A stretch of DNA of 64,000 nucleotides from Gorillibacterium massiliense (GTDB taxonomy: Bacteria > Bacillota > Bacilli > Paenibacillales > NBRC-103111): positions 1 through 64,000 of the forward strand of contig NZ_CBQR020000102.1 of the NCBI RefSeq assembly GCF_000455485.1, written 5' to 3'. Below are positions 9,062 through 17,840 of the stretch, in pieces. The notes beneath the pieces are model-generated. The model was not told the origin of the DNA and searched no databases. It saw only the letters and a list, made by a program, of their open reading frames with translations. Positions within the stretch are counted from its first letter, which is position 1. Each line of letters opens with the position of its first letter. The translations under genes were made by a program, and so were the position numbers.

Positions 9062-10015
9062 TTATCGTTTGCCTGAATCGAAAGGTTCCCCGGACGCTTT
9101 CGGTGCCTGGGACGATTTAGAGAACAGGATGAGCGCGATCAGAGTGACCACGTAAGGGAAAATCTTCAGGTACATCGGAGGAATCGTCGCCAGACTGGGA
9201 ATGACTTGAGAGACGTTCGCCACCGTACTGGCAAATCCGAAGAAGAAGGTGGCAGCCAGGACGCCGAAGGGTTTCCACTGACCAAAGATCAAGGAAGCCA
9301 GCGCCAGGAAGCCAAGACCCGCAACGGTTCCGTTAAACTCGCCGGACTGGGTGACGATGATGACCGCTCCGCCCAAGGCGGAGAAGGCGCCGGAGATCAG
9401 TACTCCGATGTAGCGCATCCGCCGGACGCTGACCCCCGCCGCTTCCGCTGCGTGGGGATGCTCGCCGCACGCCCGGAGTCGCAGGCCGAAGGATGTTTTA
9501 TAAAGCAGGAATACGCTGACAAAAAGGATGAGCAAAATCAACCAGGTGCTGTCGTAGGTTTTGGTGAAAAACCATTTGCCGAGAACAGGGATCTTCGAAA
9601 GCCCCGGCACATTATAGGGCTGCATACCATGGGTAATTCGGATGTTGCCGCTGCCCGTAATATTCCGGGCCAGGAATACCGTAATGGCCCCGGCCACCAT
9701 GTTAATAGCGGTACCGCTGATGACCTGATTCGCGCTCAAGTTAATGCTGGCAAAGGCGTGCAGCAGCGATAGCAGTGCCCCTGCGGCAAAGGCGGCCAAG
9801 AGTCCGACCCAGATGACCCACCACGCATTGGGATGCCCAGGTTGCAGCTTGAAGATGGTGAAGGCGCCGACGAAGGAACCGGCCACCATGAGGCCCTCCA
9901 AGCCGATGTTGACGATACCGCTTCGTTCGCTGAATAGCGCGCCGAGAGCCGTAATCAGCAAGGGGATGGTATAGACGATCGCATACGGGAAAATATTTTG
10001 CAGCGTCTCCCACAT
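9062..10015 (-). CDS. nupQ: Nucleoside ABC transporter permease (NupQ-like)
   Basis: A membrane permease of the BPD_transp_2 (LivH/RbsC-like) family with about eight hydrophobic segments over 317 residues. The conserved ALGALFSERSGIVNIGLEG motif near the N-terminus is characteristic of the second permease of BMP-type nucleoside importers. The start MWETLQN at 10015 follows GGAGGG; the frame extends upstream without support. It is last in the order binding protein, ATPase, permease, permease, which matches B. subtilis nupNOPQ (guanosine uptake). The exact nucleoside is inferred. Confidence 0.9.
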   Translation of the reverse strand: MWETLQNIFPYAIVYTIPLLITALGALFSERSGIVNIGLEGLMVAGSFVGAFTIFKLQPGHPNAWWVIWVGLLAAFAAGALLSLLHAFASINLSANQVISGTAINMVAGAITVFLARNITGSGNIRITHGMQPYNVPGLSKIPVLGKWFFTKTYDSTWLILLILFVSVFLLYKTSFGLRLRACGEHPHAAEAAGVSVRRMRYIGVLISGAFSALGGAVIIVTQSGEFNGTVAGLGFLALASLIFGQWKPFGVLAATFFFGFASTVANVSQVIPSLATIPPMYLKIFPYVVTLIALILFSKSSQAPKASGEPFDSGKR

Positions 10016-10016
10016 G

Positions 10017-11102
10017 TCAGTTTCCCTCCCCTTTTTCTTTGATGACTGGATCAACGGTGGGCCGGTTCGCCCGCCGCTTCAGCAAATACCGGACCAGACG
10101 TTCGATGAGAATGCTGGTAGCGGCGAAGTAGATGATGATCGCGATAATCGAATCGGCGATCTCTGGCGGAATGTCCGTATTCGCGTTCATGAAGCCCCGT
10201 CCGGAGTAAAGCAAGCCGAAGAAGGCGGCGGAAGCGAATACGCCGATTGGCGTATTGGCGCCAAGCAGCGCCACGGCGATGCCGTCAAAGCCTTGAGTAG
10301 GCATGACGCCGATTTGGATATTGGAGGCATTGCCAGTGTATTGGGCAAGACCGCCCAGACCAGCCAAAGCGCCGGCGATCAGCATCGACATCACGATGCT
10401 GCGGTTGACGGCGATACCCGCATATTCCGCGGCATGGCGGTTAAAGCCAACGGCTTTCAGCTCATAGCCGAGAGTGGTCTTATTGATGATAAAGGCGATC
10501 ACGATCGTGGCCACGATGGCCAGGATCAAACCGAGATTGACGTAGGAGCCATGGAACCAGTCGGTCAGGAAGGATGCCTTCAAGCTGGCCGCATTGGGAA
10601 TGGCCTTCGATTCCGTTTCGGAACCGGTGCCTCTGAAGTATTTCGGAACGAGATAGTAGACGAGCCAGAAGGCGATCCAGTTCATCATGATGCTGGATAC
10701 GACCTCATGGACGTTGAACTTGGCTTTCAACAGACCGGGGATAAACGCCCAAATCGCGCCGCCGATTATGGCGACCAGAATCAAGACCGGAATCATCAGT
10801 CCGCGCGGCAGATCCCAACTGAGGGCTGCTGCCGTAGCGAGAAAGCCGCCGAAAAGCATTTGCCCCGGAACGCCGATATTGAACAAGCCGGTACGGAATG
10901 CGAAAGCGACAGACAAGCCGGTGAAAATAAGCGGCGTCGCCGTAGCTAGTGTGTTGCCGATCCGCTCCAGGTTTTTGAGACCGCCTTGAAATAGATAGCT
11001 GTAGCCCTCATACGGGTCGTGCCCGGTTACGATCATCAAGACGGCGCCGGCAATGAGGCCCAAGAAGGCAGCGATCAGGGAGACGATACCTGTTTTACTC
11101 AT
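10017..11102 (-). CDS. nupP: Nucleoside ABC transporter permease (NupP-like)
   Basis: A 361-residue permease of the BPD_transp_2 family, partner of NupQ in the membrane. Hydrophobic helices run through the protein, and the segment FRTGLFNIGVPGQMLFGGF carries the conserved cytoplasmic-loop motif of these permeases. Its ATG overlaps the 3' end of the ATPase gene (ATGA) and its stop lies one base before the nupQ start codon, so translation is tightly coupled along the operon. Confidence 0.9.
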   Translation of the reverse strand: MSKTGIVSLIAAFLGLIAGAVLMIVTGHDPYEGYSYLFQGGLKNLERIGNTLATATPLIFTGLSVAFAFRTGLFNIGVPGQMLFGGFLATAAALSWDLPRGLMIPVLILVAIIGGAIWAFIPGLLKAKFNVHEVVSSIMMNWIAFWLVYYLVPKYFRGTGSETESKAIPNAASLKASFLTDWFHGSYVNLGLILAIVATIVIAFIINKTTLGYELKAVGFNRHAAEYAGIAVNRSIVMSMLIAGALAGLGGLAQYTGNASNIQIGVMPTQGFDGIAVALLGANTPIGVFASAAFFGLLYSGRGFMNANTDIPPEIADSIIAIIIYFAATSILIERLVRYLLKRRANRPTVDPVIKEKGEGN

Positions 11103-12625
11103 GCTCTCTCTCCCTTCTTCACGCCAGCCATCATCAAGCCGATTTCATTTTCGGTGGTTTCTGCTGCATTCACGAGTCCGATTAGCTCGCCGCCGTTGAC
11201 AATGGCGATACGGTCCGACAAATTCATGATTTCCTCCAACTCCAGCGAGACCAGAAGAACGGCCTTGCCTTTATCTCGCTGTTCGATAAGCCGTTTGTGA
11301 ATATATTCAATGGAACCGACGTCAAGTCCGCGAGTCGGCTGCACGGCGATAAGCAAATCCGGATTCAGCTCGATTTCACGGCCGATAATGGCTTTTTGCT
11401 GGTTGCCACCGGACAGGGAACGGGCGATGGATTGGCCGCCTTGCCCGGAACGGACGTCGAAACTGGAAATGATACCGGCAGAGTAATCCCGGATCGCTCC
11501 TTTATTCAAAAGACCGCGGCGGGAGAACGGACGCTTGCGGTATACTTCCAGCACCATGTTTTCTTCCAGAGAATAATCGAGGACGAGGCCACGTTTGTGC
11601 CGGTCTTCCGGAATATGGCCAATCCCTTTTTCGATCCGCTCCCGGATGGACGATCCGGTGATACTTTCTTCACCGAAGACGATGCTCCCGGATTCCGCTT
11701 TCAAAAGTCCAGTGATCGCTTCCACCAGTTCCGTCTGTCCGTTGCCTTCGACCCCGGCCACCCCGACGATTTCGCCGGCATGAACGTCCAGGGAGAAGTT
11801 TTTTAAGCCCAGCACTTTTTTGCTGTTCTTGACCGAAAGATTGTCCACATGAAGCACCCGCTTGCCCGGTGCCGCCGGTTTTTTCTCCACCTTGAACACA
11901 ACCTGGCGTCCGACCATCATCTCCGCCATCGTCGCTTCGCTGGTTTCAGCCACCTCTACCGTTCCGATGGATTTACCTCTGCGGATGACGGTGCAGCGGT
12001 CTGCCAGCGCCTTGATTTCCTTCAGCTTATGGGTGATCAAGATGATCGACTTGCCTTCTGCGATCAGGTTTTTCATGATTTTGCCCAGTTCAACAATTTC
12101 CTGTGGCGTCAGCACCGCCGTAGGCTCGTCGAAAATGAGCACTTCCGCATTGCGGTACAGCATTTTCAGGATTTCCACCCGCTGCTGCATGCCGACGGAA
12201 ATATCCTCAATTTTGGCGTACGGATCCACGTTCAAGCCGTACTGCTTGGACAGCTGTTCAATCCGTTTGCTCGCGCTTTTCAAGTCCAGCACAAGGCCGA
12301 ACTTGCGGGATTCGCTACCGAGCACGATATTTTGCGTGACCGTAAAATTCTCCACCAGTTTGAAGTGCTGATGGACCATGCCGATGCCCAGATCGTTGGC
12401 AACATTGGGATTGCTAATGCGAACATCCTTGTCGTTCAGCCGGATCGTTCCCCGGTCGGGTTGATACATGCCGAACAAAATGCTCATGAGCGTCGACTTC
12501 CCGGCGCCATTTTCGCCTAGCAGGGCGTGGATCTCTCCCTTTTCCAGGCGCAGCGTGATATCGTCGTTGGCGACGACGCCAGGGAATTCCTTGCGAATGT
12601 TAAGCATCTCAACTACATAGCTCAT
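11099..12625 (-). CDS. nupO: Nucleoside ABC transporter ATPase, duplicated (NupO-like)
   Basis: A 508-residue protein with two fused ABC domains, as in ribose/nucleoside importers. The first half has Walker A GENGAGKST (38-46), signature VGMQQRVEI and Walker B LIFDEPTAVL. The second half carries a degenerate Walker A (GVEGNGQTEL) but an intact signature LSGGNQQKA. Energises nucleoside uptake through NupP/NupQ. It is separated from the binding-protein gene by about 200 bp containing a terminator, which would lower its expression relative to nupN. Confidence 0.92.
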   Translation of the reverse strand: MSYVVEMLNIRKEFPGVVANDDITLRLEKGEIHALLGENGAGKSTLMSILFGMYQPDRGTIRLNDKDVRISNPNVANDLGIGMVHQHFKLVENFTVTQNIVLGSESRKFGLVLDLKSASKRIEQLSKQYGLNVDPYAKIEDISVGMQQRVEILKMLYRNAEVLIFDEPTAVLTPQEIVELGKIMKNLIAEGKSIILITHKLKEIKALADRCTVIRRGKSIGTVEVAETSEATMAEMMVGRQVVFKVEKKPAAPGKRVLHVDNLSVKNSKKVLGLKNFSLDVHAGEIVGVAGVEGNGQTELVEAITGLLKAESGSIVFGEESITGSSIRERIEKGIGHIPEDRHKRGLVLDYSLEENMVLEVYRKRPFSRRGLLNKGAIRDYSAGIISSFDVRSGQGGQSIARSLSGGNQQKAIIGREIELNPDLLIAVQPTRGLDVGSIEYIHKRLIEQRDKGKAVLLVSLELEEIMNLSDRIAIVNGGELIGLVNAAETTENEIGLMMAGVKKGERA

Positions 12626-12777
12626 GGAATGCTTCTCCTTAAGAAAAGGTCGTATAAAAACAGGACGGGCCTATGCGAACATTATAACCGCAAAAGGCCC
12701 TATCGCACAAAATAATATTGCCGGTTTTTGCCGGGATTACTCCACGTTTTCCGATCCTTTAAAACCATGCCGGTCAT

Positions 12778-12808
12778 AAAAAAAAGACGGAGGGTTGATT
12801 CCGTCTTT
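12778..12808 (-). terminator. Intercistronic terminator between nupN and nupO
   Basis: On the minus strand AAAGACGGA and TCCGTCTTT pair around an 8-base loop and are followed by a run of Ts. Its position just after the binding-protein gene suggests partial termination, giving excess binding protein over transporter. Confidence 0.8.
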
Positions 12809-12828
12809 TTCCGTCAATCAGACTACGA

Positions 12829-13917
12829 TTATTGCGGTTCGATCAGGCCGGTTGCTTCAGCTGCAACCTTGATGTCGCCGGATTTCAGCTTCGCAAATAC
12901 GTCAGCCACTTGTTTAACCGTATCAGCGCTCAGGTTCGGATTTTCCGTAGGAATGCCGACTCCGTCGTTTTTCGCATCAAGGGTGAGGGTTTGGCCGCCA
13001 GGGAATTTGCCGTCTTGCTCTTGTTTGATGATGTCAAAGGTGGCAATGTCGATTTTCTTCATGGCAGACGTCAGGATGATGGATTTGTTGTTCGCTTCAT
13101 CATAAACGCCGTCTTTGTATTGGTCGACGTCAACGCCGACGATCCATACGTTTTTGCGGGTTTTGGCTTCATTGATGGAGCCTACGCCTACGCCGCCAGC
13201 AGCGGTGAAGATGACGTTAACGCCGCGGTCGTACATTTGGGCAGCCAGTTGTTGGCCTGCTGCTACGTCGCTGAAAGATCCTTGGTAAATCACGTTTTCT
13301 TTCTTCAGGCTGATCTTGGTGCCGAAATTGTCGTTAGCGTATTTCAGGCCTTGTTGGAAGCCCCAGTTGTATTTTTGCACGGCAGGGATTTTCATGCCGC
13401 CGATGAAGCCGGCTTCGCCTTCTTTCAGTTGCAGGGCGGTTGCCACGCCAGCTATGAAGCCAGACTCGTGCTCGGCGAAGAATACGGCTACCGAGTTGTC
13501 GCCGACTTTGCCGTCGCCTTTCTCTGGATGAGGCGTACCGTCGAGAAGAACGAATTTCGCGTCTTTGTATTTGTCTTGAGCGGCGAAGATGGCCGTTTCA
13601 AATTTAAAGCCAGGGGTAACGATGAATTTGTAGCCTGCATCGTACAGGTTGCCAATTTCCTTCAGGTAGTCGGCTTCCGTGGTGCCTGCCGGTTTGATGT
13701 ACTTTTCACTAATGCCGAGGTCAGTCTTAGCCTTCAGGATACCTTCCCAAGTGCCTTGGTTGAAAGATTTGTCATCGATGGTGCCGGAGTCGGTAACCAT
13801 GCCGACTTTCATGCCTTTTCCGCTGCTTCCTTCTTTCTTGGTATCCTTGCTGCCACAGCCTGCGAAAATCGTCAGCATCATGGCCAGGATAGTTAAAACG
13901 AGAAACCCTTTCTTCAC
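12829..13917 (-). CDS. nupN: BMP family nucleoside-binding lipoprotein (NupN-like)
   Basis: The extracellular substrate receptor of the nucleoside importer. The 362 residues begin with a lipoprotein signal peptide whose lipobox is TIFAGC (Cys about residue 21). The mature part carries family motifs VGMVTDSGTIDDKSFNQGTWEG (in two halves), ADYLKEIGNLYDAGYKFIVTPGF and GFIGGMKIPAVQKYNWGFQQG. First gene of the operon, served by a strong promoter at 14103-14132 and a roughly 180-base leader. PurBox-like motifs upstream suggest purine-responsive control. Confidence 0.93.
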   Translation of the reverse strand: MKKGFLVLTILAMMLTIFAGCGSKDTKKEGSSGKGMKVGMVTDSGTIDDKSFNQGTWEGILKAKTDLGISEKYIKPAGTTEADYLKEIGNLYDAGYKFIVTPGFKFETAIFAAQDKYKDAKFVLLDGTPHPEKGDGKVGDNSVAVFFAEHESGFIAGVATALQLKEGEAGFIGGMKIPAVQKYNWGFQQGLKYANDNFGTKISLKKENVIYQGSFSDVAAGQQLAAQMYDRGVNVIFTAAGGVGVGSINEAKTRKNVWIVGVDVDQYKDGVYDEANNKSIILTSAMKKIDIATFDIIKQEQDGKFPGGQTLTLDAKNDGVGIPTENPNLSADTVKQVADVFAKLKSGDIKVAAEATGLIEPQ

Positions 13918-14095
13918 TTTGAACGCCCCCGGTTAATGTAATGGAATGCTCTTGTCCTACATCTTACAGAATAGTGGGAAAGTCCGGCATTTTCAATCCC
14001 GATTTTTGGAAAAAGCTGACGGAAACCGCCGAATTCCTCCGCCGATCGGCACTGCCATAGGACCCAAACGAGAGTCATCTTCCGCTTGTGCCCAC
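13918..14095 (-). promoter_or_regulatory. Long structured 5' leader of nupN
   Basis: About 180 transcribed, untranslated bases if transcription starts just after the -10 box at 14103. It opens with a hairpin AGAGTCA/TGACTCT nested near GGCAC/GTGCC pairing, followed by the GCCGATCGGC palindrome. I compared it by eye with the purine, SAM, glycine, c-di-GMP and ykkC consensus motifs and recognise none. It may only stabilise the message or may be an unrecognised riboregulator. Confidence 0.4.
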
Positions 14096-14102
14096 TGACT
14101 CT

Positions 14103-14132
14103 ATCATATTTCACGAACCATTCGGATGTCAA
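14103..14132 (-). promoter_or_regulatory. Sigma-A promoter of nupNOPQ
   Basis: Minus-strand TTGACA (14127-14132), 18-base spacer, TATGAT (14103-14108). The spacer contains CGAACCATTCG on the plus strand, another CGAA-type motif within the promoter. Confidence 0.75.
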
Positions 14133-14201
14133 CATAGATGACTTTGTAATTTACCACCTGTAAAATGTAATTATTCGCTTTTCAACGTCGTTTCATATCT
14201 A

Positions 14202-14246
14202 AATTACGAACTTTTTTAAAAGAAATCACGAAAAAGTTCGGATTTA
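14202..14246. promoter_or_regulatory. PurBox-like inverted pair (candidate PurR operator)
   Basis: Two oppositely oriented boxes: AATTACGAACTTT on the plus strand and AAATCCGAACTTT on the minus strand. The second matches the B. subtilis PurBox consensus AWWWCCGAACWWT exactly, the first with one mismatch. They are separated by 18 bases, close to the 16-17 typical of PurR sites, and lie about 70 bp upstream of the nupN -35 box. Binding by PurR is inferred, not shown. The rest of the gap, 14247-14397, shows nothing I recognise. Confidence 0.55.
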
Positions 14247-14397
14247 GGACTTTGCCGCGGTGCTATATAAAACCATCTCTCCGGATAGCCCCCACTTTCC
14301 GCTCGAATATCGGGATTCGGATCGATCTTGTCGCCCACTGGAGAGTGTTTCCTAGCGGATATACTTAGTATGGCGGCAGAGGGACCTCTCTATCCAC

Positions 14398-14428
14398 AAA
14401 AAAAGAGCCGCCTCTAGAGGCGGCTTTT
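14398..14428. terminator. Bidirectional terminator after SDR gene
   Basis: A perfect 20-bp palindrome (arms AGCCGCCTCT/AGAGGCGGCT, 14406-14425) flanked by seven As on the left and four Ts on the right. It closes the quinone reductase/SDR operon on the minus strand. Confidence 0.85.
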
Positions 14429-14515
14429 ACAAATACCAAAGTCTGCGGGCTTTGCGGAATCATAGTCCGACTGGACAGAGATGCTCAAAAAAAGATAAGT
14501 AAACCTCAGATGATA

Positions 14516-15229
14516 TCAAATGAGACGGTGGCCCCCGTCCGTATGGAGAACCGTTCCTGTCACAAAAGAGTTTTGAATCAAATACATGACGCTCCGGGCA
14601 ACCTCCCCGGCTTGACCCACGCGCTTAGCAGGCAGCTTTTCCCCGATGGAGGTATAAAAAGCATTCCGAGCCTCCGCCGACATCCGGCTGCGTGAGGGAG
14701 TATCGATGATCCCCGGCGATACGGCGTTAACCCGAATTGGCGCAAGCTCGAGAGCAAGAGCTGCGGCAAGCTGCGAGACGGCGGCGTTGGCGGCGCCCAA
14801 CACGGCGGAGCCGGCTGTCGCTTTATAAGCCACGACACCGGAAAACAGCGTGATGGACCCGTTCGGCGAGAGATAAGGGGCAGCATACTTGGTCGAATAA
14901 TATTGGCCCCAAAATTTGCTTTCAAAAACAAACCGGGCTTTCGCCGAATCCTCCTGCAAAAAGGCGCCTCCGCCCGTCTCCGCCGCACTGACGACCAGAT
15001 GGTCGAACGGGCCGAGCTGCGCGAAAAACCCGGCCACTTCTTGCTCATCCATCGTATTGAGCGGCAGCGCCGTTGTTTGGCCACCCAGATGGGCTTTTGC
15101 CTGATTCAACTTTTCGGGAGAGCGGCTGGCAATGACGACTTCGGCTCCCAAGGCAAGCGCCTGTTTTCCCGTTTCCAGACCAATCCCCGAGCTGCCCCCA
15201 ATGATGACAATCTTCTGATTAGCAAGCAT
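14516..15229 (-). CDS. Atypical short-chain dehydrogenase lacking the catalytic Tyr-Lys
   Basis: A 237-residue Rossmann-fold SDR with the cofactor motif GGSSGIGL (11-18) and the C-terminal VNAVSPGIIDTP and TGTVLHTDGGH segments. Where classical SDRs have YxxxK this protein reads AANAAVSQ, so both catalytic residues are missing; this matches the divergent SDR subgroup that includes PRK07041-type proteins. It overlaps the upstream quinone reductase gene by 11 bp, implying coupled translation and control by the divergent HxlR regulator. It may bind NAD(P) without classical SDR catalysis. Confidence 0.87.
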   Translation of the reverse strand: MLANQKIVIIGGSSGIGLETGKQALALGAEVVIASRSPEKLNQAKAHLGGQTTALPLNTMDEQEVAGFFAQLGPFDHLVVSAAETGGGAFLQEDSAKARFVFESKFWGQYYSTKYAAPYLSPNGSITLFSGVVAYKATAGSAVLGAANAAVSQLAAALALELAPIRVNAVSPGIIDTPSRSRMSAEARNAFYTSIGEKLPAKRVGQAGEVARSVMYLIQNSFVTGTVLHTDGGHRLI

Positions 15230-15785
15230 CCGCTACCACTCCTTCCCCTAATAACTGCAGATGCTTTTCCAACCTTTGCAACGCTTCCTCCATCTGGGGG
15301 CGATGCACGACGTCAAAGCAGGCAAAACTGGGCAGGGGTTTCATGCCCAAGTAACGCTGGACACGGTGCAAATGGCTTAACACTTCGTCCAGCGACTCCC
15401 CCTCGAAAAACTGGTCAGGATCTCCAAAGGCTTCCGCAGGCGCGTTCCATGTCGTCGAAAACATATACCGTTTGGCAACCAGCAATCCTCCCGCGCCATA
15501 TCGACTCGATGATTTGAAAAACGTACCGTGGGCGTACACCTCGTCCATGTAGGTTTTGAGCAAGCCGGGAATGCTGAACCAATAGATCGGAGTTTGATAG
15601 ATGACGATGTCCGCCTTCAAAAACTTTCTCCGTTCCTCTTCCACATCGTACCCTTCCTGCAGGATGCTGACGGCTACTTTGTTAGCTGGACTCAGAACCT
15701 CGACCATACGCTCCGTCAACGTCCGATTCAATCTGCCCTCCGAATCGCGATGCGACTGATGCCCGTTGATAATAAGAATGTTCAT
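15219..15785 (-). CDS. NAD(P)H-dependent flavodoxin-fold quinone oxidoreductase (MdaB/KefF-like)
   Basis: A 188-residue flavodoxin-fold oxidoreductase expected to bind FAD or FMN and reduce quinones by two electrons. The N-terminal MNILIINGHQ is the family's first strand-loop, and YQTPIYWFSIPGLLKTYMDEV is its flavin/quinone-site helix. Start at 15785 has GGAG eight bases upstream; the longer frame to 15815 lacks one. It is divergent from the HxlR regulator, an arrangement typical of electrophile- or quinone-responsive detoxification. Confidence 0.9.
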   Translation of the reverse strand: MNILIINGHQSHRDSEGRLNRTLTERMVEVLSPANKVAVSILQEGYDVEEERRKFLKADIVIYQTPIYWFSIPGLLKTYMDEVYAHGTFFKSSSRYGAGGLLVAKRYMFSTTWNAPAEAFGDPDQFFEGESLDEVLSHLHRVQRYLGMKPLPSFACFDVVHRPQMEEALQRLEKHLQLLGEGVVADAC

Positions 15786-15818
15786 TTGCTGCCACTCCTT
15801 TTTCGTTGATGGCACTAG

Positions 15819-15865
15819 TATGAATGCAATAATAACTTTTGGGAAGTAATGATATTTTATTCATA
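15819..15865. promoter_or_regulatory. Inverted repeat in the quinone reductase/HxlR intergenic region
   Basis: TATGAAT (15819-15825) and ATTCATA (15859-15865) are perfect inverted arms 33 bases apart in the divergent promoter region. A shorter ACTT/AAGT pair lies between them. A candidate HxlR operator; binding is inferred only from position. Confidence 0.35.
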
Positions 15866-15937
15866 TAGTTACCTTTTCGAAACTTTTGTGCTAATCTTAG
15901 AAAAAACCGCTCATTTTTTTTGGAGGAGGAACCGGAA

Positions 15938-16279
15938 ATGGAGCCAGTCATGGAACCCATCGTATTGAACAAAGGTGTCCCGGGAGAGCCTTGTCCCATC
16001 GCCAAGACGCTGGATATGATCGGGACAAAGTGGACGTTTCTCATCATCCGGGATTTGTTGATCGGGGGAACGCAGCGTTTTTCGGATCTGCAGAAATCTG
16101 TGGAAGGCATCAGCCCCAAAACGCTATCGCTGCGGCTTAGGGAGCTGGAGGAACACGGAATCGTCAGCCGCACCGTTTATCCTGAAGTGCCACCGCGGGT
16201 GGAGTACACCCTCACGGAGAAAGGCGAAAAGCTGGAGAGAATCTTCATCGAGCTGAAAAGGTTTGGGCTGCAGCTGTAA
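15938..16279 (+). CDS. HxlR family winged-helix regulator
   Basis: A 113-residue MarR-like winged-helix transcription factor of the HxlR/YodB group. Characteristic segments are CPIAKTLDMIGTKWTFLIIRDLL (with the conserved Cys near the N-terminus, a redox/electrophile sensor in YodB-type members) and FSDLQKSVEGISPKTLS as the recognition helix. The ATG at 15938 follows GGAGGAGG; a TTG at 15920 overlaps that site and is unlikely. Divergent from the quinone reductase/SDR operon, which it probably represses. Confidence 0.93.
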   Translation: MEPVMEPIVLNKGVPGEPCPIAKTLDMIGTKWTFLIIRDLLIGGTQRFSDLQKSVEGISPKTLSLRLRELEEHGIVSRTVYPEVPPRVEYTLTEKGEKLERIFIELKRFGLQL

Positions 16280-16294
16280 CGGTCGACTGATACG

Positions 16295-16340
16295 CAAAAA
16301 ACAGAAACCGGCAGGGAAACATGTTCCCTGCCGGTTTTTT
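16295..16340. terminator. Bidirectional terminator between hxlR-type gene and gcvPB
   Basis: Fourteen-base arms AAACCGGCAGGGAA and TTCCCTGCCGGTTT around a short loop, with As before and eight Ts after. It serves the convergent HxlR-type gene and the gcv operon. Confidence 0.9.
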
Positions 16341-16367
16341 TTGGTTTCTAAGCGATATATTCCGCAG

Positions 16368-17840
16368 TCATCCGCAGGAACAGTTCAGCACCGGTTTGCG
16401 GGCGGCCTGGGTTTCGTCCAGCCGCTTGACCGAAGCACCGTGAGGCGCGCCCAGCAGCAACTCCGGATCGTGGGAAGCCTCCTCCACAATGCGAATCAGC
16501 GTGTCGATGAACCCGTCGAGGGTTTCTTTGCTCTCCGTCTCAGTCGGCTCGATCATCAGACACTCTTCTACATTGAGCGGAAAATAGATGGTCGGCGGAT
16601 GATAGCCGAAATCCAGAAGCCGCTTCGCCACATCCAGCGTACGAACGCCGTATTGCAGCAAGCCCGATCCCGAGAGTACGAATTCATGCTTGCAAATGCG
16701 CGGGTACGGGGTGCGGAAATACGGTTCCAGTCGTTTTCTCATATAGTTGGCATTCAGCACCGCCTGCTCCGATACCGCCTTCAGCCCTTCCGGTCCGTAG
16801 GAGCGGATGTACGTATACGCCCGGACCAGGATGCCGAAGTTGCCATAATACGCCTTCACCCGCCCGATGGAGTCCTCGCTGCCTTTATCGAAGGCGTACG
16901 TGCCGTCGCTTAGTTTGGCAACGGTTGGCGCGGGCAAAAACGGTGCTAACTTCATCTTAACGCCGACGGGCCCCGCTCCCGGTCCACCGCCTCCGTGAGG
17001 CGTACTCATCGTTTTGTGCAAGTTGAGGTGAACGACATCAAAGCCCATATCTCCGGGTCGGGCGATGCCCATGATGGCATTAGAGTTCGCGCCGTCATAG
17101 TACAGCAGGCCGCCGGCGCCGTGAACGATTTCGGCGATCTCGGCGATTTGCTCCTCAAACAAGCCGAGGGTGTTGGGGTTGGTGAGCATCAGCGCCGCCG
17201 TGTCGCTGCCGACAGCCGCCTTAAGCGCCTCCAGGTCGACCAGTCCCCGGGCATCCGATTTGATGGTCACCGTCTCGAATCCTGCCGAGGATGCGCTGGC
17301 GGGGTTGGTGCCATGGGAGGAATCGGGGACGATGATCTTCCGGCGCCCTGTTTCGCCGTTCTTTTCGTGGAAGGCGCGGATCATCATCAGTCCCGTCCAC
17401 TCCCCGTGGGCGCCAGCGGCAGGCTGCAAGGTGACCCGGTCCATACCTGTCAGCGCGGCCAAATCCTCTTGGAGTCGGTACATAAGTTCTAACGCCCCTT
17501 GAATGCTTGCCTCGAGCTGATAAGGATGGATTTTAGCGAACCCGTCTAAGCTCGCCGTATCTTCATTGAGTTTCGGATTGTATTTCATCGTGCAGGAGCC
17601 CAGCGGGTAAAATCCGTTGTCGACGCCGAAGTTCCGGCGGGAAAGCGCCGTGTAGTGCCGGATTACATCCACTTCGTAAACCTCCGGCAGCTCAGCGGGC
17701 TTGCTCCGCAAATACGTTGCCGGGATCAGATCGGTTAATTCGGTTTCGGGAACGTCACACTCCGGCAAGGAATAGGCGATCCGGCCCGGTTTGCTCAACT
17801 CGAATATCAAGGACTGCTCTTTCTTTTCGCTGCCGCTCAT
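16368..17840 (-). CDS. gcvPB: Glycine dehydrogenase (decarboxylating) subunit 2
   Basis: The C-terminal half of the PLP-dependent P protein of the glycine cleavage system, 490 residues, working as a heterotetramer with GcvPA. The PLP lysine is Lys276 in [18 protein letters not shown]. Other conserved segments are [14 protein letters not shown] and [13 protein letters not shown]. Overlaps the upstream gcvPA by 4 bp (ATGA). Third gene of gcvT-gcvPA-gcvPB and under the glycine riboswitch at 20410-20676. Confidence 0.97.
   Translation of the reverse strand: MSGSEKKEQSLIFELSKPGRIAYSLPECDVPETELTDLIPATYLRSKPAELPEVYEVDVIRHYTALSRRNFGVDNGFYPLGSCTMKYNPKLNEDTASLDGFAKIHPYQLEASIQGALELMYRLQEDLAALTGMDRVTLQPAAGAHGEWTGLMMIRAFHEKNGETGRRKIIVPDSSHGTNPASASSAGFETVTIKSDARGLVDLEALKAAVGSDTAALMLTNPNTLGLFEEQIAEIAEIVHGAGGLLYYDGANSNAIMGIARPGDMGFDVVHLNLHKTMSTPHGGGGPGAGPVGVKMKLAPFLPAPTVAKLSDGTYAFDKGSEDSIGRVKAYYGNFGILVRAYTYIRSYGPEGLKAVSEQAVLNANYMRKRLEPYFRTPYPRICKHEFVLSGSGLLQYGVRTLDVAKRLLDFGYHPPTIYFPLNVEECLMIEPTETESKETLDGFIDTLIRIVEEASHDPELLLGAPHGASVKRLDETQAARKPVLNCSCG

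Noticed and set aside
12832..13896. A 354-codon plus-strand frame
   Set aside because: It is the shadow of the nupN lipoprotein gene, which has a lipobox and BMP motifs.
13918..14095. Purine riboswitch ahead of nupN
   Set aside because: The conserved purine aptamer loops and core bases are not present.
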